This document shows, piece after piece, positions 52,465-60,489 of a stretch of 64,000 nt of DNA. Under the pieces are notes generated by a model, which saw only the letters and a program-made list of their open reading frames with translations, did not search any database and was not told the DNA's origin. Position 1 is the stretch's first letter. Every line of letters begins with the position of its first letter. The stretch comes from JBEKTW01 sp963727845 (GTDB lineage Bacteria > Bacteroidota > Ignavibacteria > UBA10030 > SZUA-254): NCBI GenBank assembly GCA_963727845.1, contig CAVSHI010000001.1:372001-436000 (forward strand), read 5' to 3'. Position numbers and translations under genes: made by a program.

Positions 52465-54558
52465 CTATTTGAGCAAAAGGAGTTTTTTGACGTCGGTAAA
52501 TCCGCCTCCGGACAGACGATAGAAATAGACGCCACTCGGGAGAGTCGCAGCGTTAAATAGTACTTCGTGTCTTCCGGCTTCTCGTTCTTCGTTCACGAGT
52601 GTTGCCACTTCTTGTCCGAGGCCATTATAGACCTTGAGGCTTACGAATGATTCCCTGGACAGCTCAAAGGTGATCGTACTGCTCGGGTTGAACGGATTCG
52701 GACAATTTTGCATCAATCTGAACGAAGTCGGGGCATAAGGGGTCGGTTTTGCCTGAACTCCAGCGACCATTTCCGACAATGGACGATGCCACACGCCCGA
52801 CCCGTTCACGGCGGCATAGAGATCATTTCCATAGATGAGTATAGCGTTGACATACATACCCGGAAGTCCAGCCTGCGTCCAATCTCTACCGGAATCGGCA
52901 GAATAGTACACACCCGAACCGGTTGTTCCTGCAAACACGTTGGCGCCGCTTGACGCGAATGTAAGCACCGCACCTGGGACGCTGGTGATAGGAGAACTCC
53001 ACTGTGCCCCATTATTGGTCGATACGAGGATACCTCGATCGCTGCCGGCAAGCACAGAATGCAATACCACATGCAATGCAGTCATCGTGGTTGGCATCGG
53101 GATTCCGGTATTGGTAGCCTTCCAAGTTGTGCCATAGTCAGTCGATGTGAAGATTCCAGAATCATACTGTGAAACATAAAATGTTGTTACCCCGCTGACG
53201 GTAGCCGGAGAAACACCTATGGCATAGCCCCACCCGGTGGGAGTCAAGGAATCGGCCTTTACCCATGTCGCTCCGCTGTCTGTTGAGCGGTAGACACCGT
53301 CGCTGCCGAGACTTAAGACCCTGCCGTCCGCGCATGCGAATGAATAGACTGGATTATACGTCAGGAAACCTGTGTTCGCCTCAACCCACGTGGCTCCGCC
53401 GTTGGAAGAACGGTACGCCCCCCCATTATCTCCTTCATAGAGAGTTGCACTGTCAGTCGCGAGAGTGTATGATATTTGACCCGCCATCCCATTGCTTCTT
53501 GCTGTCCAATCCATGCCATTCGTTGAAAGAAACACCCCGCCGTATAACAAAGCGGCGTACAGGTTGGCGCCAATCGATGCAAGACCTGCAACGTCGTCGG
53601 CTATGATACCGGTATTCACAAGGGTCCAGGTTTTTCCAGTGTCTGCGGAGATATGAACGCCAACCCGCGTCCCGACGTACAAGTTTGTGCCGTCTACAGA
53701 AACTGCGTGAACATCACCCATTGGCAGTGGCGCTGTTGATGTCCAGTGTGCCCCGTTATCGGTGGTGAAAAAGAGTCCATCGTTTCCTGTTCCTGCGTAA
53801 AGCGTCGAGCCGCTGGCATACATAGTCATCACAATCTCACCGGACAGGCCCGCCGATGTCCACAGTGATCCATTGTTCGTCGAGCGAAACACCCCCCCGC
53901 CCCAAGTTCCAACGAATATGTCTGGGGACTTCACCGTGAAACATGTCGCATTTGTATTTGTCAACCCAGTATTCGACTGCGTCCAGTTCTTCCCGCTGTC
54001 GGACGAAACGTAAACGCCGCCGTTCACGCTGGCAAAGAAATCCCCGCCGATGATTGCAAGTGCCTGGACGGTAGTGTTCGAGAGTCCGTTGTTGACCGGT
54101 GTCCAGTTCGCTCCGCTGTCTGTCGAAAGAAACACTCCGTCGTCATACGACCCTGACAGGGCAATTGTGCCAGCCGCCGCCAGCGAAAGAACATAATGCC
54201 CGCTATTTGCAGAACTCCATGTTGCGCCGTAATCGGTTGACATGTAGACGGCGTTTGCCGTGCCGGCGTACAGTATTTCACTCATAGCGAATGCATTAAT
54301 TGCTGTGGTGTTGATGCCCGTGTTTGAAGCACTCCATCCGGTCCCGCTGTTTGTCGAACGGAACACACCGTTTCCGGTTCCTGCCAGAACGCTCCCGCCG
54401 GCATTCGCGAGTGCATAGACCCATGCACCGTAAGGACCGTTTGTCTGAAGCCATTGAGCATTCCCTATGGAGATTGACAAGAAGATTACGGCTGTAAGCG
54501 CAATGGCAATCTGGAGGGTTTTCACGGATGCTTTCAGAGCAAAATGAAATTGCTTCAT
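52465..54558 (-). CDS. Secreted Asp-box-repeat protein with type IX sorting domain
   Basis: 697 residues with an N-terminal signal (LQIAIALTAVIFLSISIGNAQ). About 13 repeats of some 42 residues each carry an Asp-box-like turn such as STDSGATW or STNNGAQW, predicting stacked beta-propellers as in BNR/sortilin-like proteins. The last about 80 residues are a type A sorting domain: FRLMQNCPNPFNPSSTITFEL, then SLKVYNGLGQEVATLV, ending LSGGGFTDVKKLLLLK. It is therefore exported by the type IX system to the surface. Target ligand unknown. Confidence 0.92.
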   Translation of the reverse strand: MKQFHFALKASVKTLQIAIALTAVIFLSISIGNAQWLQTNGPYGAWVYALANAGGSVLAGTGNGVFRSTNSGTGWSASNTGINTTAINAFAMSEILYAGTANAVYMSTDYGATWSSANSGHYVLSLAAAGTIALSGSYDDGVFLSTDSGANWTPVNNGLSNTTVQALAIIGGDFFASVNGGVYVSSDSGKNWTQSNTGLTNTNATCFTVKSPDIFVGTWGGGVFRSTNNGSLWTSAGLSGEIVMTMYASGSTLYAGTGNDGLFFTTDNGAHWTSTAPLPMGDVHAVSVDGTNLYVGTRVGVHISADTGKTWTLVNTGIIADDVAGLASIGANLYAALLYGGVFLSTNGMDWTARSNGMAGQISYTLATDSATLYEGDNGGAYRSSNGGATWVEANTGFLTYNPVYSFACADGRVLSLGSDGVYRSTDSGATWVKADSLTPTGWGYAIGVSPATVSGVTTFYVSQYDSGIFTSTDYGTTWKATNTGIPMPTTMTALHVVLHSVLAGSDRGILVSTNNGAQWSSPITSVPGAVLTFASSGANVFAGTTGSGVYYSADSGRDWTQAGLPGMYVNAILIYGNDLYAAVNGSGVWHRPLSEMVAGVQAKPTPYAPTSFRLMQNCPNPFNPSSTITFELSRESFVSLKVYNGLGQEVATLVNEEREAGRHEVLFNAATLPSGVYFYRLSGGGFTDVKKLLLLK

Positions 54559-54898
54559 GGGTACTCCTCACGATTGAAAACCTATACTGATCGTTTATGT
54601 GTGAGGCAACGCTTGATGGGGGCGATCCAGCCGAAAGACTCAACATCTACATATCGTGTGCACGAATTGCCGGTGACGAAGGGATCGGCTACCAACATCA
54701 CATGCTGTCTCAATCGAGCGTATATATATGAAAACTTCACACGATTATCAAGGAGAAACCGCGCGAGAAAGAAGTTAGCAGACACGCCGGTCCGATATAA
54801 AGCTTCTGTCGCGCTCACGACTCAGGCGAGAGATCCGGGCAAAAAAAATCCCTTCTCTCAACTACAGAGAGAAGGGAATGGCGAAGTGAGAAGTGCTG
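54559..54898. other. Intergenic stretch with gltA terminator
   Basis: 340 bases between the Asp-box gene start and the citrate synthase stop. It holds the terminator at 54841-54877 and presumably the promoter of the Asp-box gene, which I cannot pinpoint. A TATATATATG run is at about 54721-54730. No gene supported. Confidence 0.5.
54841..54877 (-). terminator. Rho-independent terminator of citrate synthase
   Basis: On the minus strand TCCCTTCTCT (54877-54868) and AGAGAAGGGA (54858-54849) form a 10-bp stem with a nine-base loop, followed by eight T (54848-54841). It lies 22 bases after the citrate synthase stop. Confidence 0.92.
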
Positions 54899-56191
54899 CT
54901 AACCGCGCTTTTCGATCGGAACGAAGTTTCGGGTGTCATAGCCAAGGTACACTTGGCGTGGACGCGCGATTTTCTGCTCCGGGTCGAGTAACAGTTCCTG
55001 CCATTGAGCGATCCATCCCGATGTGCGTGGGATGGCAAACAGAACTGTGAACGCGTCGGACGGGAAGCCCATTGCCTGATAAATAATGCCCGAATAGAAG
55101 TCGACATTGGGATAGAGTTTTCGCTTGACGAAATAGTCATCCTGCAACGCAATGCGCTCCAGCTCGATGGCAATATCCAGCAGCGGGTTTCGGCCGGTGA
55201 CTTCGAACACCTGCTCGGCAGCTTGCTTGATGATCTTCGCGCGCGGGTCGTAGTTCTTATACACGCGGTGGCCGAATCCCATAAGCCGCTTTTCGCCCTT
55301 GCCTTCCTTTACTTCTTTGATGAAGGCGGGGACCTTATCTTTGGAGCCGATCTCCTTCAACATGACGAGCACCTGTTCATTCGCGCCGCCGTGGAGCGGT
55401 CCGTACAAAGCGGCTGCGGCACCCGCCATCGAGACAAACGGATCCGCCTGCGAGCTGCCGATGCTTCGCATGACATTCGCACTGCAATTCTGTTCGTGGT
55501 CTGCGTGGAGAATGAAGAGAATGTCCAGCGCCCGCTCAAGAACAGGATTCACCTTGTACTTCAACTCGGTCATTTTATAGAGCATGTTCAAAAAGTTTCC
55601 TGCATAACTGAGCTCGTTATCAGGATAAACATAGGGCAATCCAAGCCTGTGACGATATCCGTAGGCGCCGATCGTCGGCATCTTTCCGATAAGACGATAG
55701 ATCTGAAGTTTGCGCGACTCAGCATTAAAAATGTTCTTTGCGTCGGGATAGAATGTCGAAAGGGCTCCCATCGTGCTCACGAGCATTCCCATGGGGTGAG
55801 CGTCGGGATGGAATCCCTCCATGAACTTCTTGACATTCTCGTGAAGCATTGTGTGGTGCACAATGTTGTGTGTCCATTCGGCAAGCTGGGATTTTGTAGG
55901 AAGCTCACCGTGAATCACAAGGTACGCCACTTCGAGATACGTACACTTCTCCGCAAGCTGCTCGATGGGATAACCGCGGTAACGTAGAATTCCCTTGTCG
56001 CCGTCAATGTACGTGATCTTACTCTGGCACGAGGCGGTGTTCATGAACGCCGGGTCGTACGTCATCATTCCAAAATCATCGTCTTTGACCTTGATCTGGC
56101 GCAGATCCATCGCTTTGATGGTATCGTGAGTAATCGGGATGTCAAACTTTTTCCCGGTTCGATTATCGGTAATGGTAAAAGTGTCTGGCAT
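54899..56191 (-). CDS. gltA: Citrate synthase
   Basis: 430 residues, typical of the type II bacterial enzyme. It joins acetyl-CoA and oxaloacetate to citrate. Catalytic His in LHADHEQNCSANVMR and GPLHGGANEQVL; the Asp/Arg substrate region GFGHRVYKNYDPRAKIIK and the C-terminal SGWIAQWQE block are present. Acetyl-CoA from PFOR would feed it. Two strong palindromes lie in its upstream region (56284-56303, 56428-56443); the terminator is at 54841. Confidence 0.98.
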   Translation of the reverse strand: MPDTFTITDNRTGKKFDIPITHDTIKAMDLRQIKVKDDDFGMMTYDPAFMNTASCQSKITYIDGDKGILRYRGYPIEQLAEKCTYLEVAYLVIHGELPTKSQLAEWTHNIVHHTMLHENVKKFMEGFHPDAHPMGMLVSTMGALSTFYPDAKNIFNAESRKLQIYRLIGKMPTIGAYGYRHRLGLPYVYPDNELSYAGNFLNMLYKMTELKYKVNPVLERALDILFILHADHEQNCSANVMRSIGSSQADPFVSMAGAAAALYGPLHGGANEQVLVMLKEIGSKDKVPAFIKEVKEGKGEKRLMGFGHRVYKNYDPRAKIIKQAAEQVFEVTGRNPLLDIAIELERIALQDDYFVKRKLYPNVDFYSGIIYQAMGFPSDAFTVLFAIPRTSGWIAQWQELLLDPEQKIARPRQVYLGYDTRNFVPIEKRG

Positions 56192-56283
56192 AGAACTGTC
56201 CTTTCAGAAATCGACGTTAGGATAAGAGAGAATTAGTTATCAATGCTGGTTTTTCCAAGTTCTCGCGCGGATGGTTTGCTGCC

Positions 56284-56303
56284 GAATTACCGGTTGGTAA
56301 TTC
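56284..56303. promoter_or_regulatory. Perfect inverted repeat upstream of gltA
   Basis: GAATTACC, four bases, GGTAATTC: 8-bp arms, 93 bases upstream of the citrate synthase ATG. A candidate operator or leader hairpin; the regulator is unknown. Confidence 0.5.
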
Positions 56304-56427
56304 CCAATGTGTGAATCTTGACTGAATGAAAGAATTCACCGCCGGGAAAAGGATCAATTTTGATGCCATTCTTTTCTGTCCGAAATGTGACTATTTCTTG
56401 GACAATATCGATGGAGGGAAGTCTAAT

Positions 56428-56443
56428 TTATCACATGTGATAA
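56428..56443. promoter_or_regulatory. 16-base palindrome upstream of gltA
   Basis: TTATCACATGTGATAA is a perfect palindrome 237 bases upstream of the citrate synthase ATG and 88 bases beyond the stop of the hydrogenase protease gene. It has the size and AT/GT character of a dimeric-regulator operator and loosely resembles Crp/Fnr-type sites, but no regulator can be assigned. Confidence 0.5.
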
Positions 56444-56530
56444 TTCTCTGGGTTAATTCACTCAGAGTTCCTATCAGCGAGCGTAAAATGGAATGAAAAC
56501 AACGATGAAAGGAAACAGCAGCGAATGGAG

Positions 56531-57016
56531 CTACGCCGGGGTCAGGTGTTCCTGGAGAATCCGGTTGAGCACTTCATTCCCGGCATTTTCCACCTCAGGG
56601 GTAAGCGCCGAACCAGCGTTGAAATTTTTTCCTTCGATTCCATAGACAAAGAGCGTCCCGGGGAGCCGGTTCAGTACGCGCGCGAGTTCAATGGCCTCCG
56701 CAAGGCTGAACGCATGCGTGGAATAATGGAAAAACTTTGAAGGAATCTGTTGCACGGCGGCATCGAAAGAATGGACTGTGCCGGGCTTCGATCCCGATGA
56801 AACTGCGTCAATAATGATGACGGTGTCTCTGTCCTTCCACGCATCAATGAGCGATGTTCCTTCCCCCGACTCCTCAATGGTTTGAACTCCCGGTATCCTC
56901 CGCTTTTGTATCTCGCGTGCCGCAATAATGCCGACGCCATCATCGCCGCGGAAGACATTGCCGATGCCGATAATGAGAATTGCGGATTGCGGATTGGGGA
57001 TTTCGGATTGAGCCAT
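56531..57016 (-). CDS. NiFe hydrogenase maturation protease
   Basis: 161 residues from the ATG at 57016. The core starts ILIIGIGNVFRGDDGVG, with the Ni-binding Glu/Asp/His residues in RGDDGVG, IIIDAVSSGSKPG and YSTHAFSL, typical of HyaD/HybD-like proteases that trim the large-subunit C-terminus. The preceding DNA is low-complexity repeat, so the N-terminal PNPQS-like residues are not conserved family sequence. The gene is last in the hydrogenase operon, 15 bases after the hydA stop if the longer frame (from 57067) is used. Confidence 0.88.
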   Translation of the reverse strand: MAQSEIPNPQSAILIIGIGNVFRGDDGVGIIAAREIQKRRIPGVQTIEESGEGTSLIDAWKDRDTVIIIDAVSSGSKPGTVHSFDAAVQQIPSKFFHYSTHAFSLAEAIELARVLNRLPGTLFVYGIEGKNFNAGSALTPEVENAGNEVLNRILQEHLTPA

Positions 57017-57056
57017 TCGTAACCAAGAGCTAAGAGCTAATAGCCAAGAGCCAACA
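56979..57056. repeat. Short tandem-like repeats at the hydrogenase protease start
   Basis: Plus strand 56979-57010 holds near-copies of GCGGATT/GGGGATTTCGGATTG; 57021-57055 holds repeats of CAAGAGC/TAAGAGCTAA. They encode PQSEIPNPQS- and SWLLALSSWL-like peptides in the minus frame. They look like a recently expanded simple sequence at the gene's 5' end. Confidence 0.6.
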
Positions 57057-57081
57057 ACCGATACCAACTTGAATCATGAAC

Positions 57082-58398
57082 CTATCCGTTCTCAACAGTC
57101 AGCGTTAAGAAGTGTGTGGCGCATGATATGCACGGGTCGTAATTCCTTACCGCCTGCTCACACTGCCACGTGAGCTGATCGTGAGGAAGGTTCATACGCG
57201 CCGGGACGAACTCCCGGAGGTCCTGTTCGATGGTCTTCTGGTTTTGCGATGTCGGAGGAATGATCTTCGCGTCGAGGATTATTCCCTTGTCGTCGATGTG
57301 ATAGCGGTGGTAGAGAATGCCGCGCGGCGCTTCGGTGCAACCATATCCCGTTGCCGCATGCGGTTCGACGTTCACAGAGGGTCGATCCGGCGGATCGTAC
57401 ATTTTGATGATGCGCAGGGCTTCCTCGATTGCATACACAGTTTCAACGCTCCGGACTATGATGCTCTTGAACGGATTGTTGCACGTCGGGCCGAGACCGG
57501 CCTCTTTCGCCACCTGCTTCGCAAGGGGAGTAAGCCTGTCGAAATTCAAACTATACCGCGCCAGCGGTCCTACGTGGTAGGCACCCCGCCGGCGAAGAAC
57601 GGAATGCAGGGCGTTGGAATAGGAAACATGCTCTTCGACAAAATGATTATCGTAATCGCTGACGGGAATATCGAGTCCCTTATTTGAAACGAGCCTGCCT
57701 TCATTGAACGGATACTCATCGGGATGGCGAAGTGCGACGAATTCGTAATCGCGCTCAAACTCGGGAAATGTAAATTTCGAAACCAAACGGACCGTTTCGA
57801 TAGCCGCTTCCTGCGCCCACTTGAGTCGTTCGGCAAGCGGCTGCAGGTCATGTTTCGACGGAACCTTGTAGAACCCGCCGACCCGCGCATTGATGGGATG
57901 AATTTCTCTTCCACCGAGGAGCGTAACAATCTCATTGCCGATCTTTTTGAGTTGCAGAGCACGCTGCACCACATCCGGATAATCCTTTGCCAGCCGGATG
58001 GCATCCTGGTAGCCCAGGAAGTCGGGCGCGTGGAGCATGTACACGTGCAGAACATGGCTTTCAATCCACTCGCCGCAATACATCAGTCTGCGGAGTGCGC
58101 GGAGCATTCCGTCAATTTTCACTCCCAGCGCGTTCTCCATCGCATGGATGGCGCTCATCTGGTAAGCAATGGGGCAGATTCCGCAGATGCGGGCGGCGAT
58201 GTCCGGCGCTTCCGTGAATTTGCGACCGCGCAGGAATGCTTCAAAAAATCTCGGCGGCTCAAAAATAATGAACTGAACGTCTGCAACGTTCTTTCCCTTC
58301 ATTTTGATGTGAAGTCCGCCTTCTCCTTCGACGCGGGCGAGAAAATCCACCTTGATTGAATTCCCCCGCAACTTTTCACTCGTTGTCTTACCGTTCAT
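57082..58398 (-). CDS. hydA: NiFe hydrogenase large subunit, group 3b (alpha)
   Basis: 438 residues from the ATG at 58398; the frame continues upstream to 58470 inside hydD. The Ni-ligand motifs are intact: L1 RICGICP at the N-terminus and L2 DPCISCATHF near the end, with FLTLTVENG as the tail that the protease would remove after His. Other blocks: RVEGEGGLHIKMKG, HVYMLHAPDF, EPHAATGYGCTEAPRG. The group 3b assignment follows from subunit composition and the neighbours hydB, hydG and hydD. It oxidises H2 or evolves it with NAD(P). Confidence 0.95.
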   Translation of the reverse strand: MNGKTTSEKLRGNSIKVDFLARVEGEGGLHIKMKGKNVADVQFIIFEPPRFFEAFLRGRKFTEAPDIAARICGICPIAYQMSAIHAMENALGVKIDGMLRALRRLMYCGEWIESHVLHVYMLHAPDFLGYQDAIRLAKDYPDVVQRALQLKKIGNEIVTLLGGREIHPINARVGGFYKVPSKHDLQPLAERLKWAQEAAIETVRLVSKFTFPEFERDYEFVALRHPDEYPFNEGRLVSNKGLDIPVSDYDNHFVEEHVSYSNALHSVLRRRGAYHVGPLARYSLNFDRLTPLAKQVAKEAGLGPTCNNPFKSIIVRSVETVYAIEEALRIIKMYDPPDRPSVNVEPHAATGYGCTEAPRGILYHRYHIDDKGIILDAKIIPPTSQNQKTIEQDLREFVPARMNLPHDQLTWQCEQAVRNYDPCISCATHFLTLTVENG

Positions 58399-59167
58399 GA
58401 GCTTCGCTTTCTTTACGGAATGGCTCGGCGGATGCGTTGAAACTTCGGAAGGCCCGGAGGATGTCATCATCCTTCATTCCGAGCAGTGTCCACCAGGAGC
58501 TCAATGATTCAGTATTGGGAGTTTCCTTGGGGCCAAAACACCCGTAACAGCCGCGGTTATAGGCCGGACAGATTGCGCCGCAACCGGCATGAGTGACTGG
58601 GCCCAGGCACGGGGTTCCGTGAGCGGCCATAACGCAGACCGTGCCGCGCATTTTGCACTCCGCGCAAACACTTTGCGGTGAAACGTTGGGCTTTCGACCG
58701 TTCAGGAAGGCGTTGAGCACTTCCACGAGCTGGAGTTTATTGATCGGACAGCCGCGCAGTTCATAGTCGACGTGCACATGGTCGGCAATCGGGGTCGATT
58801 TCTTCAGCGTCTCAATATACTCCGGTGAAGCATAAACGATGGAGGTGAATTCCTTCACGTCCTTGAAATTCCTGAGAGCCTGTATCCCGCCGGCGGTGGC
58901 GCATGCGCCGATCGTGATGAGAAGTTTCGACGAGCGGCGGACCTGGTGGATTCGTTCCGCGTCGTGCGGGGTCGTGATGGATCCTTCGACGAGGGAAATA
59001 TCGTACGGTCCTTTGGCAACTTCACGGGATGCTTCGGGAAAGTTCGCGATGTCAACTGCGCCGGCAACGGCGAGGAGCTCATCCTCACAATCAAGGAGAC
59101 TGAGCTGACATCCATCGCATGAAGCGAATTTCCAGACGGCGAGTTTGGGTTTTCGATTGCTTTTCAT
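58388..59167 (-). CDS. hydD: NiFe hydrogenase small subunit, group 3b (delta)
   Basis: 259 residues from the ATG at 59167, one base after the hydG stop. Fe-S cluster ligands begin ASCDGCQLSLLDCEDEL, followed by GSITTPHDAERI, GACATAGGIQAL, ELRGCPINK, and Cys-rich CAECKMRGTVC, CLGPVTHAGCGAICPAYNRGCYGC. No Tat signal, as expected for a cytoplasmic enzyme. It relays electrons from the NiFe site to hydG/hydB. It overlaps hydA by 11 bases. Confidence 0.95.
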   Translation of the reverse strand: MKSNRKPKLAVWKFASCDGCQLSLLDCEDELLAVAGAVDIANFPEASREVAKGPYDISLVEGSITTPHDAERIHQVRRSSKLLITIGACATAGGIQALRNFKDVKEFTSIVYASPEYIETLKKSTPIADHVHVDYELRGCPINKLQLVEVLNAFLNGRKPNVSPQSVCAECKMRGTVCVMAAHGTPCLGPVTHAGCGAICPAYNRGCYGCFGPKETPNTESLSSWWTLLGMKDDDILRAFRSFNASAEPFRKESEAHER

Positions 59168-59168
59168 A

Positions 59169-60038
59169 TCACAGCTCACGTATCAGGAAGAGGTCTTTGA
59201 TCCGGTCGTACGAAAACACAGGGCCGTCTTTGCAGATGAACGTGGGTCCGTATTGACAATGCCCGCAGATGCCGATGCCGCATTTCATATTCCGCTCCAT
59301 CGAAACGTAAATATCATTCAATCCCAACCCTCGTTTCTGAAGTGCCTGGATCGTGAATCGCATCATGACTTCCGGTCCGCAGACCATGGCGACAGTGTTT
59401 GCGGGGTCGAAGACGACTTTGGGAATGAGTGTTGTCACAACTCCGACATTCGCCCGCCATCCGGCCAGCGCGCGGTCGACAGTAATCTGGACTTCCAAAT
59501 CGAATCGTGACCGCCACTGTTCGAGTTCGCGGCGGAACAGAATATCGGCCGGAGTTCGGGTTCCATACAGGAAAATTATCTTTCCATATCGTTCGCGTTC
59601 TGCAAGAATCCGGTAGATGACCGGACGAAGCGGTGCGAGCCCGATACCTCCCGCGACGATGATGACATCGTTGCCGACGGCTTCGGCGACCGGCCAGGTG
59701 GTGCCGAAGGGTCCCCGGACACCGAGAACGTCCCCGCGCTTTAACGCGCGCATCGCCTTTGTCACCGCACCGACAGCCCGCGTCGTATGAATGAGGACGT
59801 GCGAGTCAGCCGGGTCGCCGCTGATGGAGATCGGTACTTCGCCGACACCGAGGACGTACAGCATGTTGAATTGGCCGGGTGCAAAAGTGAACACCTTTTT
59901 CTCAGCCGGCGGATCAAGCTCGAGTGTAAAAGTGTCATAGGTTTCCTGGCGAATCCGCTGGATCCGGAAAAGCGCCGGAACCATCGGTTCGGTGGAACCC
60001 GTCATTGTTTCCGTGCCTGTTTCAGGAGCGTTCGCCAT
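59169..60038 (-). CDS. hydG: Hydrogenase FAD/NAD(P)-binding subunit (gamma)
   Basis: 289 residues from the ATG at 60038, in overlap with the cNMP-binding gene's end. FNR-like domain: APGQFNMLYVLGVGEVPISIS (FAD), IVAGGIGLAPLRPVIY (NAD(P)), and a C-terminal 2Fe-2S motif CGIGICGHCQYGPTFIC. It transfers electrons between the Fe-S chain and NAD(P)H, as in the gamma subunit of group 3b sulfhydrogenases. Other starts (60005, 60083) are possible. Confidence 0.93.
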   Translation of the reverse strand: MANAPETGTETMTGSTEPMVPALFRIQRIRQETYDTFTLELDPPAEKKVFTFAPGQFNMLYVLGVGEVPISISGDPADSHVLIHTTRAVGAVTKAMRALKRGDVLGVRGPFGTTWPVAEAVGNDVIIVAGGIGLAPLRPVIYRILAERERYGKIIFLYGTRTPADILFRRELEQWRSRFDLEVQITVDRALAGWRANVGVVTTLIPKVVFDPANTVAMVCGPEVMMRFTIQALQKRGLGLNDIYVSMERNMKCGIGICGHCQYGPTFICKDGPVFSYDRIKDLFLIREL

Positions 60039-60483
60039 ACATATCCAATAATTGCATGCGTGTTGCCTCGAGGCGCGCTTCAATGATGTGGGCGAAGCGT
60101 TTCAGCAGCTCGTAGCCGAGCTCATGATCTTCTTCGCATTTTTTCCTCAGGCATTTTCCGTCCAGAGCAATCGCGCGCGTCAATTCGATGGCTTTGGCAT
60201 CCAGATGCCATTCGTACGGGGGAATAAGCCACGACCAGCCAAGAATATCGCCCTCCCCGAGCGTTTCCACGATGAGCGACCCTCGGTTGGGCGCGAATAT
60301 TTCCAGTGCGATTTTTCCATGACGGACGATGTAAAACTGATTCGCTTCTTCTCCCTCGTGAAAGATCGTTTGTCCCGCGTCGAAGCGGACATTCGAAGCG
60401 CATCCGACGATGAGCTGGATGTGTTGCGGCGCAAGACCTTCCAAAAAAGGATGCGCTCTGAGAATTGGTTCAAGAGTTTCCAT
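60022..60483 (-). CDS. Cyclic-nucleotide-binding-domain protein in the hydrogenase operon
   Basis: 153 residues, one CRP-type cNMP-binding domain (about 10-125) and no helix-turn-helix. The core has FHEGEEANQFYIVRHGKIALEIFAPN and ETLGEGDILGWSWLIPPYEWHLDAKAIELTRAIALDGKCLR. The phosphate-binding cassette lacks the usual RxA, so cNMP binding is uncertain. It lies between hydB and hydG, a position seen in other group 3b operons, and so may regulate or stabilise the enzyme. Confidence 0.87.
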   Translation of the reverse strand: METLEPILRAHPFLEGLAPQHIQLIVGCASNVRFDAGQTIFHEGEEANQFYIVRHGKIALEIFAPNRGSLIVETLGEGDILGWSWLIPPYEWHLDAKAIELTRAIALDGKCLRKKCEEDHELGYELLKRFAHIIEARLEATRMQLLDMYGERS

Positions 60484-60489
60484 GGTTGT

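Larger units (their letters stand above)
56192..56530. other. Intergenic stretch upstream of gltA with two palindromes
   Basis: 339 bases between citrate synthase start and the end of the hydrogenase protease gene. It contains the two palindromes annotated separately. No gene or RNA is supported. Confidence 0.5.

Noticed and set aside
55004..55987. 327-residue plus-strand ORF opposite citrate synthase
   Set aside because: Antisense shadow of a highly conserved gene.
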